Of a stretch of DNA of 64,000 nucleotides, positions 35,852 through 44,381 are shown one piece after another (within the stretch, counting starts at the first letter, position 1; every line of letters begins with the position of its first letter). The notes below the pieces were generated by a model, which saw only the letters and a program-made list of their open reading frames with translations, searched no databases and had not been told where the DNA came from. Source of the stretch: Clostridium tetanomorphum (lineage in GTDB: Bacteria; Bacillota; Clostridia; Clostridiales; Clostridiaceae); NCBI RefSeq assembly GCF_017873215.1, contig NZ_JAGGKA010000012.1:82053-146052 (forward strand), written 5' to 3'. A program made the position numbers and the translations under genes.

Positions 35852-36819
35852 GAATGAGTTTTATAAAAGTAGAGAATTTATCAAAATTTTATATGGAAAA
35901 AAAAGGGGTGTTTTCAAAATCAACAAAAACTTTTAAAGCTGTAAATAAAGTTTCGTTCTTACTTAAAAAAGGTGAGACATTAGGTATAGTTGGAGAAAGT
36001 GGTTGCGGAAAAAGTACTTTAGCTAGGATGATTTTGAGATTAGAAGGTATAGATGAAGGAAAAATAATATTTAAAAATGAAAATATTGTTGAATTAAAAG
36101 GAAAAGATTTAAAGAATTTACGTAAAGATATTCAAATTATTTTTCAAGATTCATATTCTTCACTAAATCCTAGACAAACAGTGTTTGACATTATAAGAGA
36201 GCCACTGATAAATTTTAATGTAGGTACAGAAAAAGAACAATTTATAATGGTTAAAGATATAATGGAGAAGGTTGGTCTAGGTAAAGAATATATGAATAGG
36301 TATCCTCATGAATTTAGTGGAGGGCAGTGTCAAAGAATTAATATAGCTAGGGCTTTGATATTAAAACCTGAATTTATTGTTTGTGATGAACCAACTTCAA
36401 GTTTAGATGTTTCAATTCAAGCACAAATACTAAATTTGCTGAAAGAATTAAAAGAGGAATTAGAATTAACATACATATTTATTTCACATAATTTAGCAGC
36501 TGTAAATTATATTAGCGATAAAATAGCTGTTATGTATTTAGGAGAAATTGTAGAAATGTTTGAAAAGAAGTATTTAGAAACGAAAAAACATCACCCATAT
36601 ACTAAGACACTATTAGAAGCAATTCCTGTAATGAATCCATTAGAAAAAAATCATTGGGAAAATATACTTAGAGAAAAAAAGGGTATTAAATATAAAGTAA
36701 ATGAAGATAGTTGTAGTTTTTGCATACATTGTACTAATGCAAAAGAAATATGTTATACAAAAAAGCCAGTAATAAAAGAAATAGAAAAAGGGCATTTAAT
36801 TGCATGTCATTGTATTTAG
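35848..36819 (+). CDS. ABC transporter ATP-binding protein, NikE/DppF type
   Basis: 323 residues. Walker A GESGCGKST, Q-loop IFQDSYSSLNPRQT, signature FSGGQCQRINIARAL, Walker B FIVCDEPTSSLD. The C-terminal extension ends in a cysteine-rich segment (CSFCIHC, later CHCI) common in this ATPase type. The start overlaps the stop of the first ATPase gene. It completes a five-component importer, all transcribed from the cobalamin riboswitch unit as far as can be seen. Confidence 0.92.
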   Translation: MRMSFIKVENLSKFYMEKKGVFSKSTKTFKAVNKVSFLLKKGETLGIVGESGCGKSTLARMILRLEGIDEGKIIFKNENIVELKGKDLKNLRKDIQIIFQDSYSSLNPRQTVFDIIREPLINFNVGTEKEQFIMVKDIMEKVGLGKEYMNRYPHEFSGGQCQRINIARALILKPEFIVCDEPTSSLDVSIQAQILNLLKELKEELELTYIFISHNLAAVNYISDKIAVMYLGEIVEMFEKKYLETKKHHPYTKTLLEAIPVMNPLEKNHWENILREKKGIKYKVNEDSCSFCIHCTNAKEICYTKKPVIKEIEKGHLIACHCI

Positions 36820-36899
36820 ATAATATTTTATTTAAATTTATCCAATTTAATTATATAATATTTTAAAGATTACTAGATTGGATGGGGGATGTATAGGAC

Positions 36900-37454
36900 A
36901 TGCAAAATCAATTAGAAATATTAGATACATATTTAAGAAAATTAAGACCTGATTTTTACTCAGAACTTAATGATCCATTAAAAGAAAATGAGATAAAAGA
37001 TTTAGAAGCAAAGTTTAATGTTATTCTTCCTGAGGATTTAAAGTTATTGTATAAATGGAAAAATGGACAGAAAGGAAATTGTTATGAATCCTTTGCAAAT
37101 AATTCAACATTTATTCCTTTAGAAGAGGCATTGAATTCAGCAAAAGAATTAACTTCAATGATTGACTCCGATTTTGATATTGATAATTGGTGGAATGAAA
37201 ATTGGATACCTATATTAGAAAATGGTGGGGGAGATAGTATTTGCTATGATATAGCAGGAATTTTTACTAATGAAAAAGGGCAATTAATTGAATTTTGGCA
37301 TGAAGACAATGATAGAAATGTTATTGCCCCAAATCTAAAATCCTTTATTGAAGCTATAAATAGGTTTTATGAAACAAAAGAAGCAAAAGATTTTGATGAA
37401 TACTTTGAAATTGATAATATAGAAGGGTTTCCTAAAAGTTTTTATGTTGAATAG
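36900..37454 (+). CDS. SMI1/KNR4 (SUKH) family protein, orphan immunity-like
   Basis: 184 residues with the SUKH pattern: EIKDLEAKFNVILPEDLKLL, then W-x-NGQ, WIPILENGGGDSICYD and a C-terminal helix region. SUKH proteins often neutralise polymorphic contact-dependent toxins. No matching toxin is adjacent; a possible toxin-tail fragment is at 44382. Ribosome site ATGGGGGATG is moderate, start ATG 36900. Likely an orphan immunity gene, though SUKH proteins have other uses. Confidence 0.85.
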   Translation: MQNQLEILDTYLRKLRPDFYSELNDPLKENEIKDLEAKFNVILPEDLKLLYKWKNGQKGNCYESFANNSTFIPLEEALNSAKELTSMIDSDFDIDNWWNENWIPILENGGGDSICYDIAGIFTNEKGQLIEFWHEDNDRNVIAPNLKSFIEAINRFYETKEAKDFDEYFEIDNIEGFPKSFYVE

Positions 37455-37465
37455 GTAAAAATGAA

Positions 37466-37508
37466 GAGTGCTTATCTTACATTTTTTAAGAGGAAGATAA
37501 GCACTGTT
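37466..37508. terminator. Hairpin after the SUKH gene
   Basis: AGTGCTTATCTT / AAGATAAGCACT perfect stem; the T-run is missing, so termination may be weak. Confidence 0.55.
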
Positions 37509-37859
37509 ACTAAACTTAAATAAGTTATAAAAATTCTTATATTAAATGTCTTTTTCATAATGTTCTAGGGTTTCATTAGTATAAGCGCCTGTCAAATGGA
37601 GCATGTCAAGAATTTTCTGTAAACTTCCATAAAAATTTTAAAATTAATATCTTTAAGGATAACTAGGTAATAGTATTATTGTGCTAATACCTAGTTATTT
37701 TAATTTATTCAATATTATTACAATAAAAAGATATACTATCACTACTGTAATTACTAATATTTTTTAAAATATAATATTATCAATTCTGCCATGAAAACAT
37801 ATGGATAATTGTACTGAAATTTGAGCCCAACCTCGTATTGATTATGTTCAATTCTTATG
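37509..37859. other. Intergenic stretch without a gene
   Basis: No coding frame is seen. A hairpin-like AACTAGGTAATAG...CTAATACCTAGTT lies at about 37660-37698. The part from about 37770 may still belong to the IS3 remnant to the right. Confidence 0.4.
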
Positions 37860-38129
37860 GAGTTTACACAGATTATTTTACACTTTCCTTTCTATGTAGC
37901 CATATTTTATATTCATTTCCCATAGTTGATTTGAGGCTGTTATAGTCCTGTTAATTGAAATAGTTTTCTTTATTTTAGGTTTAATTACTCTCCGGTCTTT
38001 CAGTATTTTAAGCTCTTTGCAAAGCTGATAAACTTTTTTATGATTGATTATAAGATTATAGTATCTTCTTAAGTGATAAGTTATTTTTCTATATCCATAG
38101 TTATTTGATATTAATGAGACATTTCCTAC
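37860..38129 (-). pseudogene. IS3-family transposase (OrfB) fragment
   Basis: Minus-strand reading gives GYRKITYHLRRYYNLIINHK, KVYQLCKELKIL and NQLWEMNIKYGYI, the region just before the integrase core of IS3/IS150-type OrfB. The frame stops right after. The catalytic core is deleted. It is a dead insertion sequence remnant. Confidence 0.75.
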
Positions 38130-38225
38130 CTCTAATAAAAAACAATTGATAGTTTAAGAAATTACTTCTTAATTATCAATTGTTTTTTATATTAAGTAAT
38201 TAGTAACGTTATATAATGGCTTAAT

Positions 38226-38546
38226 TTAAAATCGTAGTCTCCATCCAATTTCCCACTGATTAGTATATATCATAGGCATACATATAGGAGTGACTTCATC
38301 ATACTCGTCAATTAAGCTCCAATTTTTAAATTCGCTCCATTCAGGATTCCATTTACTTTCATCAAATTCAATATCTTTATCTAGACTTTCTACTAAGCTA
38401 TCAAAAAATGGTTTAAAAGACTTAAAATAATCATTACCTGTAAAAGTACCGGAAAGCCAAGGAAAGTCACTATCTGTATATAATATTTCACCAATGCATA
38501 TATCTTTATAAAAAAGTTTAAATTTACTTTTGTTAATAGTCCACAT
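38226..38546 (-). CDS. Hypothetical protein, 106 residues
   Basis: A soluble, acidic, tryptophan-rich protein (WTINKSKFKLFYKDICIGEI at the start, ending WEIGWRLRF). I do not recognise the family. ATG 38546 follows TTGGAGAAAAC. It is followed on the same strand by nothing and preceded by an acetyltransferase gene. Its size and acidity recall small immunity proteins, but that is speculation. Confidence 0.6.
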   Translation of the reverse strand: MWTINKSKFKLFYKDICIGEILYTDSDFPWLSGTFTGNDYFKSFKPFFDSLVESLDKDIEFDESKWNPEWSEFKNWSLIDEYDEVTPICMPMIYTNQWEIGWRLRF

Positions 38547-38594
38547 CTTGTTTTCTCCAATCTTATGTATTTTAATAAAGTTTTATAGTTAGTT

Positions 38595-39107
38595 TTAAAG
38601 CTGCAATCTCATAACATTTACTATATGTTTTTTTGTTGAGAAGTCCATATTAACTTCTTTGATTTTTGTATATCTTAAAGAAGACCAAAACCTAATTCCA
38701 TTATAGTTATCTTCTATTACCCCTATTCTAAAGGATTTTGCACCTAAATTAATTGCCCATGTAACTAATGCAGAATGTACTATTTTTCCTAGTCCATTAC
38801 TTCTTCTAGCAGGATCAATAAGCATTAATCCAAGCATCCACTCCCCATCAGTGGGAAAGTCTTTTATAATATCAACTATACCAACTAATTCATCAAAATT
38901 ATATATTCCTAAGACAAATTTATCTTCATAATTTTTATTTGGAGGTAAAGCAGTAAATATTTCGTTTATATCTTCTTTGGAGGGTAATACTCCTCCGTGT
39001 AATATATAGTAATCTGAACATTTCTCGCATAGTTTTTGGACTATCTTATTGTTTTTAAGAGAAAGAAGATTAATTTTATATCCATTTGGTAAATTATTAT
39101 TTTGCAT
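38595..39107 (-). CDS. GNAT-family acetyltransferase
   Basis: About 170 residues. The acetyl-CoA binding segment is LMLIDPARRSNGLGKIVHSA; the N-terminal half has FVLGIYNFDELVGIVDI and the C-terminal half ends in a beta strand (VNVMRLQL). ATG 39107 is preferred over the in-frame GTG 39134 because GAGGAG lies between them. The substrate cannot be predicted. Adjacent to the 106-residue gene on the same strand with a 48-base gap. Confidence 0.8.
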   Translation of the reverse strand: MQNNNLPNGYKINLLSLKNNKIVQKLCEKCSDYYILHGGVLPSKEDINEIFTALPPNKNYEDKFVLGIYNFDELVGIVDIIKDFPTDGEWMLGLMLIDPARRSNGLGKIVHSALVTWAINLGAKSFRIGVIEDNYNGIRFWSSLRYTKIKEVNMDFSTKKHIVNVMRLQL

Positions 39108-39325
39108 AATTAAATTCTCCTCTATAATTACCACCTTTATGATATATTAATGAAATCATTTGATAATGGTAAAGTGCTATATAATTGCATTAATTTATCG
39201 TAATCATTATATTATACTTTATTAAAAAATCTTTAACAAACATATAAATATAGAATTTAAGATTACTAGATGATAAAATGACTTTATAGTAAATAAAAAG
39301 AGTTAAAATATAATGGAGGCGTTTT

Positions 39326-39640
39326 ATGTTTAATATAGAGGATCTATTAGCTGAAGATTTTGCAGCATATCCAGAAGAAGTGAGAGTATATTTAGAGAAT
39401 TTCTCCTATAATTTAAGAGAAGCTTTAAAAGAAGAATTAGTTGAACATATTGGTAACGAAATGTTAAAGGACATAGAAATGAGCAAAGATAATTTTATGA
39501 TGAAACTTACCAGTATATTAAATTATGGACATAAGGGATATAATAATATGACAACTAAAGCATTGCTGGATTTATATTTAGAAATAAAACAACAGAAAGA
39601 TTTTATATCATTATTAGATAAGGTAAGTAATGAAGTATAA
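39326..39640 (+). CDS. Hypothetical protein, 104 residues
   Basis: A helical, acidic protein (FNIEDLLAEDFAAYPEEVRV) without membrane segment or recognised domain. ATG 39326 follows AATGGAGGCG, a good ribosome site. It is directly followed by a MerR-type promoter, so it is not co-transcribed with the next gene. Unknown function. Confidence 0.6.
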   Translation: MFNIEDLLAEDFAAYPEEVRVYLENFSYNLREALKEELVEHIGNEMLKDIEMSKDNFMMKLTSILNYGHKGYNNMTTKALLDLYLEIKQQKDFISLLDKVSNEV

Positions 39641-39677
39641 TTTACATAAAGATTATATATAAATTTAAAATAAGCTG

Positions 39678-39708
39678 TTGACTTTAACCTTGGGTAAAAG
39701 ATTATACT
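39678..39708 (+). promoter_or_regulatory. MerR-type promoter with 19-base spacer
   Basis: TTGACT (39678-39683), 19-base spacer with dyad TTTAACC-TTG-GGTAAAA, TATACT (39703-39708). Same geometry as the promoter at 24968. Confidence 0.82.
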
Positions 39709-39740
39709 CAAAATATCAAATCAAATGCGCAGGTGATCAG

Positions 39741-40556
39741 ATGTTTAGTATAGGAATTTTTTCAAAAATCAATATGATTACTACAAAGACTTTAAGACAC
39801 TACGATGAAATAGGCTTACTGAAACCTGAATATGTAGATGAATTTACAGGATATAGGTATTATACATCACAACAATTACCTAAACTTCATAAAATTATCA
39901 CACTAAAACAGATGGGATTATCTTTAAAGCAAATAAAAGAAGTAATAGATAATCCTACTGCAATTAATACGTTTTTAAAGTTAAAAGAGCAGGATATTTT
40001 AAATAATATTGAAGAGGAAAAGGTGAAGCTTTTGCAAATTCGTAGTTATCTTAATAGTGTGAAGGGAGAAGATTATTCTATGTATGATCCAATTATTAAA
40101 GAATTACCCAAAGTTATAGTAGCTTCAATGAGACAAATAATACCCAATTACGGAGCACTTTTTCATTTAGCACCAAATGTTATGGCTAAAGAAATGGAAA
40201 GACTAGGTTGTGTATGTGCTATTCCAAATTATTGTTTCAATATTTATCATGATTGTGAGTATAAAGAATTAAATGTTGATGTAGAAATATGTGAAGCGGT
40301 AACAGAAATGAAAGAGGATACGGAAATACTAAAATTTAAAACTATAGAAGCTGTTCCTACTGCAGTATGTGTATTGCATAAAGGATCTTATGCAAATCTT
40401 AGAACTTCTTATTTATATACCTTTAAATGGATTGAAGAAAATAAATATGAAGTTATTGGCAATCCTAGAGAATCTTATATAGATGGTGTATGGAACAAGG
40501 AAAAAGAGGAAGATTGGCTAACAGAAATTCAAGTACCAGTTAGATTGAAAAAATAA
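39741..40556 (+). CDS. MerR-family regulator with GyrI-like effector domain, paralogue
   Basis: 271 residues: MFSIGIFSKINMITTKTLRH as the MerR helix-turn-helix, a dimerisation helix, and a GyrI-like domain with VLHKGSYANLRTSY and LTEIQVPVRLKK. The start at 39741 follows AGGTGATC; in-frame TTG 39678 is actually the -35 box. It is similar in every segment to the regulator at 25040. It probably activates its own promoter on binding a drug-like ligand. No efflux partner is seen. Confidence 0.87.
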   Translation: MFSIGIFSKINMITTKTLRHYDEIGLLKPEYVDEFTGYRYYTSQQLPKLHKIITLKQMGLSLKQIKEVIDNPTAINTFLKLKEQDILNNIEEEKVKLLQIRSYLNSVKGEDYSMYDPIIKELPKVIVASMRQIIPNYGALFHLAPNVMAKEMERLGCVCAIPNYCFNIYHDCEYKELNVDVEICEAVTEMKEDTEILKFKTIEAVPTAVCVLHKGSYANLRTSYLYTFKWIEENKYEVIGNPRESYIDGVWNKEKEEDWLTEIQVPVRLKK

Positions 40557-40639
40557 TAATTAATAGTACAAAAGAATAAGCCAATATGTAAGTTTTATTA
40601 TGATGATTAAAAATATTCATTAGATAAATTTTTTAAATA

Positions 40640-40681
40640 TCGTAAAATTAGGAGTGAATTCAATTTTACGGTATTTTTTAT
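40640..40681 (+). terminator. Terminator after the MerR paralogue
   Basis: CGTAAAATT / AATTTTACG stem followed by GTATTTTTTA. Confidence 0.75.
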
Positions 40682-40789
40682 ATTGTAATTATATACAAGT
40701 TATTATGGGAAGATTGGATTATGTATAAAAGTATTTTTTAGAGGAATAATATTTTTGTAAAAAAAATTAAACTAAAGGAGATGTTTAAA

Positions 40790-41137
40790 GTGGGAGTAGT
40801 AACTACAGTAACTGATAAATATCAAGCATGTATAGATGCTTGCGGAAGGTGTGCTCAAGCATGTTATGAATGTTTTGAAGCTTGTTTAAATGAACCAGAT
40901 GTTAGTGCAAGAAAAAATTGTATAAAGATTCTTGTTGAATGTGCAGAAATGTGCCAGATGTCAGTAGCAATGATGTCTATGAATGGTGAATTTGCAAAAC
41001 AACATTGTAATCTCTGTGCTACTATTTGTGATAAATGTGCACAAGAATGTGCAATGTTTAAAGATGATCATTGTCAGAAATGTGCACAAGAGTGCCGTAC
41101 ATGTGCAGATGAATGTAGAAAAATGGCTTCAATGTAA
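40790..41137 (+). CDS. Cys-rich four-helix-bundle protein (Csp/DUF326-like copper storage)
   Basis: About 115 residues with 19 cysteines in CxxC and CxxxC spacings along amphipathic helices (ACIDACGRCAQACYECFEAC; CNLCATICDKCAQECAMF; CQKCAQECRTCADECRKM). This matches the copper storage protein type, in which a four-helix bundle is filled with Cu(I). No signal peptide is seen, so it is cytosolic (Csp3-like). GTG 40790 is preferred to ATG 40781, because AAAGGAG ends at 40780. It is transcribed alone between two terminators. Confidence 0.88.
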   Translation: MGVVTTVTDKYQACIDACGRCAQACYECFEACLNEPDVSARKNCIKILVECAEMCQMSVAMMSMNGEFAKQHCNLCATICDKCAQECAMFKDDHCQKCAQECRTCADECRKMASM

Positions 41138-41179
41138 TAGTTCTAAGTAAAAGAAATTAGTAAAAGTATTATTTAAGAA

Positions 41180-41228
41180 ATAAGATTTATGGTCCTATAT
41201 TTTTAAAAATAGGACCATAAATCTTATA
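41180..41228. terminator. Hairpin after the Cys-rich gene
   Basis: ATAAGATTTATGGTCCTAT pairs with ATAGGACCATAAATCTTAT, a very long stem; no T-run, so it could work in both directions or be a repeat. Confidence 0.6.
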
Positions 41229-41245
41229 AAATTAAGTGTTTTTAC

Positions 41246-41368
41246 ATTTCATAAAATTCTTGTATCACTTCATTTTCAACTTGTTCTAATAAACCGTATT
41301 TATCAATATAGTGCAAATAAAATTTTTTCCTATTTTTATCTTTAATACGTCCATTCAACTTACGTCCC
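41246..41368 (-). pseudogene. C-terminal gene fragment, unknown
   Basis: A minus-strand frame of about 38 codons reads KLNGRIKDKNRKKFYLHYID then KYGLLEQVENEVIQEFYEM and a stop, without a start codon. It looks like the tail of a deleted gene. Confidence 0.35.
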
Positions 41369-41824
41369 TATATTTACATATTATAGATATAATTACCACA
41401 TATATAGTTTACTATAACTACTACAATTATACAAACTATATATTATTTACTTATAGTTATTTTTATATATAGGAATGCAACTATAACTACTATAAATACC
41501 ATATTATTAATTACACTATATTACTTTACATAAAGATTTTGTGCTAGATAAGATTTTCTAAAGTATATATGAATGAATGCAGACAACAATCAGAAGATAT
41601 TTTTAGGAAAGGCAAACCTAAAAGTTAGGTTATGGTGGTATTATAATATGTATTTGAATTGTAGTAATTAGCTATATCTTGGTAAAGGTAATTAAAAAAA
41701 CGTGAGAAATATAACCGTTTTGTAAATATTTATTGTTTATAAAGAGTTATAATTTAAATATAGTTTAAGGAGGTGAGCATTTAGAAGAGTAGTATATACG
41801 ATACTAACTCTTGCTAAAGAAAAT
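41369..41824. other. AT-rich intergenic stretch with short repeats
   Basis: ACTATAACTACTA occurs twice (about 41411 and 41480) in a region of overlapping inverted repeats. At 41606-41640 AAAGGCAAACC...GGTTATG resembles the first half of a c-di-GMP-I riboswitch, but the expected GACGCAAAGCC half is not found. A strong ribosome site AAGGAGGTGA (41768-41777) is followed by no start codon in a lasting frame. Confidence 0.4.
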
Positions 41825-42541
41825 ATGATATCATTATTTAGTAGAAAATCAATTATAGTAACTAGTATAGTTTTATTATTAACGTTTATGGTGGGGTGTT
41901 CAAGTACATCTAAAATTTCAAGTGATAAAGCAAATAGTAATAAAGTTAAGAATAAAGTTTCAAATAGTTCTAATGTTAATTCGAATTTAGCTAGTAATAC
42001 TTCCAACAATAATATTGAAACAAAAAGTTCTGAAAATAATTTAAGTAAAATAAAGCAACAAAATAATTTACAAAAGGCTCTCCTTGAAAATATTAAGAAA
42101 CTAGCAGTACAAGGGAAAATTATTAATTGTGAATTTCCAGCTAAATCTACATGCATTGAAGAGGTAGAAAAAATGTGGGGAAAAGCAGATAAATCAGATT
42201 TCGTAGAGAAAGCTAAAGGAATGTATACTACTTATTCAAAACACAATATAGTTTTTAGATCTAATAAAGGTTCGCAAATTTTTGAAGTTAGATCTTTTGA
42301 CAGAAGTTTAAAACAAATATCTTTATCAATGGTAAAAGAGGTATTAGGAAGTCCGGCATATGACGTAAAGTGTAACGGAGAAGAGATTATGGGTTATACA
42401 GCAGGAAAGGAATTTAAGATTTTATTTGTATTTCCCCAGTCTACAAAGAATAACAATAATCCTTTGTTGCATCATTATTCTGTTTTGTATTCAAATGGAA
42501 CCATCAATAATATGGCAGATGACCCAGGAATAAAATGGTAA
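41825..42541 (+). CDS. YjgB-like (DUF4309) lipoprotein
   Basis: 238 residues. A lipoprotein signal ends at VGCSS. A low-complexity Ser/Asn/Lys linker (about 28-80) leads to a C-terminal domain with GKIINCEFPAKSTCIEEVEK, YSKHNIVFRSNKGSQIFEVR and MADDPG. That pattern recalls YjgB/DUF4309 proteins of clostridia and bacilli; their function is unknown. ATG 41825 has only a weak ribosome site (AAAGAAAAT); the frame is open upstream to 41777, where a strong site lies, so a mutated start is possible. Confidence 0.75.
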   Translation: MISLFSRKSIIVTSIVLLLTFMVGCSSTSKISSDKANSNKVKNKVSNSSNVNSNLASNTSNNNIETKSSENNLSKIKQQNNLQKALLENIKKLAVQGKIINCEFPAKSTCIEEVEKMWGKADKSDFVEKAKGMYTTYSKHNIVFRSNKGSQIFEVRSFDRSLKQISLSMVKEVLGSPAYDVKCNGEEIMGYTAGKEFKILFVFPQSTKNNNNPLLHHYSVLYSNGTINNMADDPGIKW

Positions 42542-42588
42542 TATATGTAATTTTATATTTAATGAGAGGGAAAGGGTAGATAATTTTT

Positions 42589-43230
42589 ATGGATAGCAAT
42601 GTTTTATGGTATATAAAGAATCGAGTTGATAGGACTATAGATAATTTAAGGAAACATAATATGGAAGGTTTCTTTGTTAAAGATAATGATAAATTGGTAG
42701 AACTTTTAAAAGAACTCATTGCTGAGAAATCTGTAATTGGTATAGGTGATTCTATGACACTATTTGAAACAGGAGTAATAGATTTTCTTCGTAAAGGTAA
42801 GTATACTTTTTTAGACAAATATAAGGATGGAATTACAAGTGAAGGAAAAAAACAAATTTATATTAAAAATTTTTCTGCAGATACTTTTATGTGTAGTACA
42901 AATGCTTTAACGGAAAGTGGCGAACTTTATAATATTGATGGTAATGGAAGTAGAGTTGCTCCTATGATATATGGGCCCAAACAGGTTATTTTAGTATGTG
43001 GAATTAATAAGATTGTTAAGGATATAGATGAAGCGGAAAAGAGAGTAAGAAACTATTCTGCACCAATTGATGCAAAAAGGTTAAACAAAAATACTCCTTG
43101 TACCAATTTAGGCTATTGCATAGATTGTAAAAGTCCAAATAGAATTTGTAATGACTTTGTAGTTATTAGAGGACAGTTTATTAAGGGAAGAATAAAAGTA
43201 ATTATTGTTGGGAAACAGTTAGGATACTGA
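42589..43230 (+). CDS. LUD-domain protein (LutB/LutC-related)
   Basis: This 213-residue protein has the LUD (DUF162) fold: IKNRVDRTIDNLRKHNMEGF at the N-terminus, SVIGIGDSMTLFETGVIDFL, the central DTFMCSTNALTESGELYNID and IYGPKQVILVCGINKIV. Cysteines near the C-terminus (CTNLGYCIDCKS) might bind a metal. LUD proteins occur in lactate-utilisation complexes, but stand-alone clostridial copies like this have no assigned role. ATG 42589 follows AGAGGGAAAGGG (about 42564-42575). It is followed by a good terminator. Confidence 0.85.
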   Translation: MDSNVLWYIKNRVDRTIDNLRKHNMEGFFVKDNDKLVELLKELIAEKSVIGIGDSMTLFETGVIDFLRKGKYTFLDKYKDGITSEGKKQIYIKNFSADTFMCSTNALTESGELYNIDGNGSRVAPMIYGPKQVILVCGINKIVKDIDEAEKRVRNYSAPIDAKRLNKNTPCTNLGYCIDCKSPNRICNDFVVIRGQFIKGRIKVIIVGKQLGY

Positions 43231-43300
43231 TAAATTTACATTATTTTATATACATGGACATACAATGAATTCAATAAATATTTTATTAGAATATAAAAAT

Positions 43301-43344
43301 AAAAGCTTTGAATAGTTTTATAAGACTATTCAAAGCTTTTTTAT
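43301..43344 (+). terminator. Terminator after the LUD gene
   Basis: AAAAGCTTTGAATAGT / ACTATTCAAAGCTTTT stem with T-rich tail. Confidence 0.88.
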
Positions 43345-43367
43345 AATAGTAAATTTTTTATTTCATA

Positions 43368-43396
43368 TTGACAAAGATAAAAACAAATTATAAAAT
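43368..43396 (+). promoter_or_regulatory. Promoter ahead of the broken methyltransferase gene
   Basis: TTGACA (43368-43373), 17-base spacer, TAAAAT (43391-43396). Confidence 0.65.
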
Positions 43397-43479
43397 ATAT
43401 AAAGTCGATAAATTACATTATATCATAATTATATTAAAATATCAATATGTTTTTGAAAATAATTTTAGGAGGGAATATA

Positions 43480-44290
43480 ATGAAGGATAACAAGGCAAGT
43501 ATCACAGTTCTAATAACCGCTTTTGGCAGGGGGCATAGGCTTTGTTGCTCCAGATAAAGCGAAAACTTGCAAGGATAAAGAAGCTGCTTTAAGAATAGTT
43601 GTTCAAAATCAAATAGCTCCTATTTCTTTATCACGTAGTAGGTACACAGAAGATATGTTAAAACTTGCTGTAAGACTTGGTGTAAAGCAATATATTATTT
43701 TAGGAGCGGGATTTGATACTTTTGCATTTCGAAACAAGGAGTTATTAGATCATATTGATGTGTTTGAATTAGATCATCCTGCCACCCAAGAATTAAAATT
43801 AAAACGAATTAAAATGGCTGGATGGGAAGTACCTAAAAATTTGCATTTTATACCTATTGATTTTTCAAAAGGTAACTTTATAGAACAAATGAAAAAATCA
43901 ACTTTTGATAAAAATAAATTAAGCTTCTATAGTTGGCTTGGTGTAACTTATTATTTAACCAAAGATGAAATAGTAGATACATTAAAAGATATAGCAAATG
44001 TTTCACCGAAAGGCAGTTCTGTTGTTTTTGATTACGCAGATCGTAACATATTTGATATTGAAAAAACAACAAGACGTGTACAAAATATGATACATGCGGC
44101 TATCCAATGTGGAGAGCCCATGAAAAGTTGCTATTCATATAGGGAATTAGTTTTGGATTTAGAAAAGGCAGGTTTTCAACTCTATGAACATTTGACTCCT
44201 TTAGAAATTGGACAAAATTATTTTAAAGGAAGAGATGATGATTATACTGCTTTTGAAAATATAAATTTTGCATTAGCAGTAAAAGAGTAA
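43480..44290 (+). pseudogene. Class I SAM methyltransferase (LCM/PpmJ-like), frameshift and deletion near the N-terminus
   Basis: AGGAGGG precedes ATG 43480, and the first codons MKDNKASITVLITAFGR match the expected N-terminus of this O-methyltransferase family. The frame then runs into a stop. The rest is in another frame, open from about 43523: GGIGFVAPDKAKTCKDKEAA, LGVKQYIILGAGFDTFAFRN (SAM site), FSWLGVTYYL-like FYSWLGVTYYLTKDE and a complete C-terminus. Relatives have about 35 more residues at the junction, so a deletion plus shift has broken the gene. TTG 43523 could start a shortened protein but lacks a ribosome site. Confidence 0.7.
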
Positions 44291-44381
44291 ATAAAGAAGT
44301 AAGTGGATTAAAAATATAATAAAGCAATGAAGGGTTTAATTTTAAAGAGATGATTTATATATAGTTGATAAATTCTAATAT

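Noticed and set aside
41369..41560. Short repeated units as a possible CRISPR array
   Set aside because: Only two copies of a 13-base AT-rich unit, no regular spacers, no cas genes.
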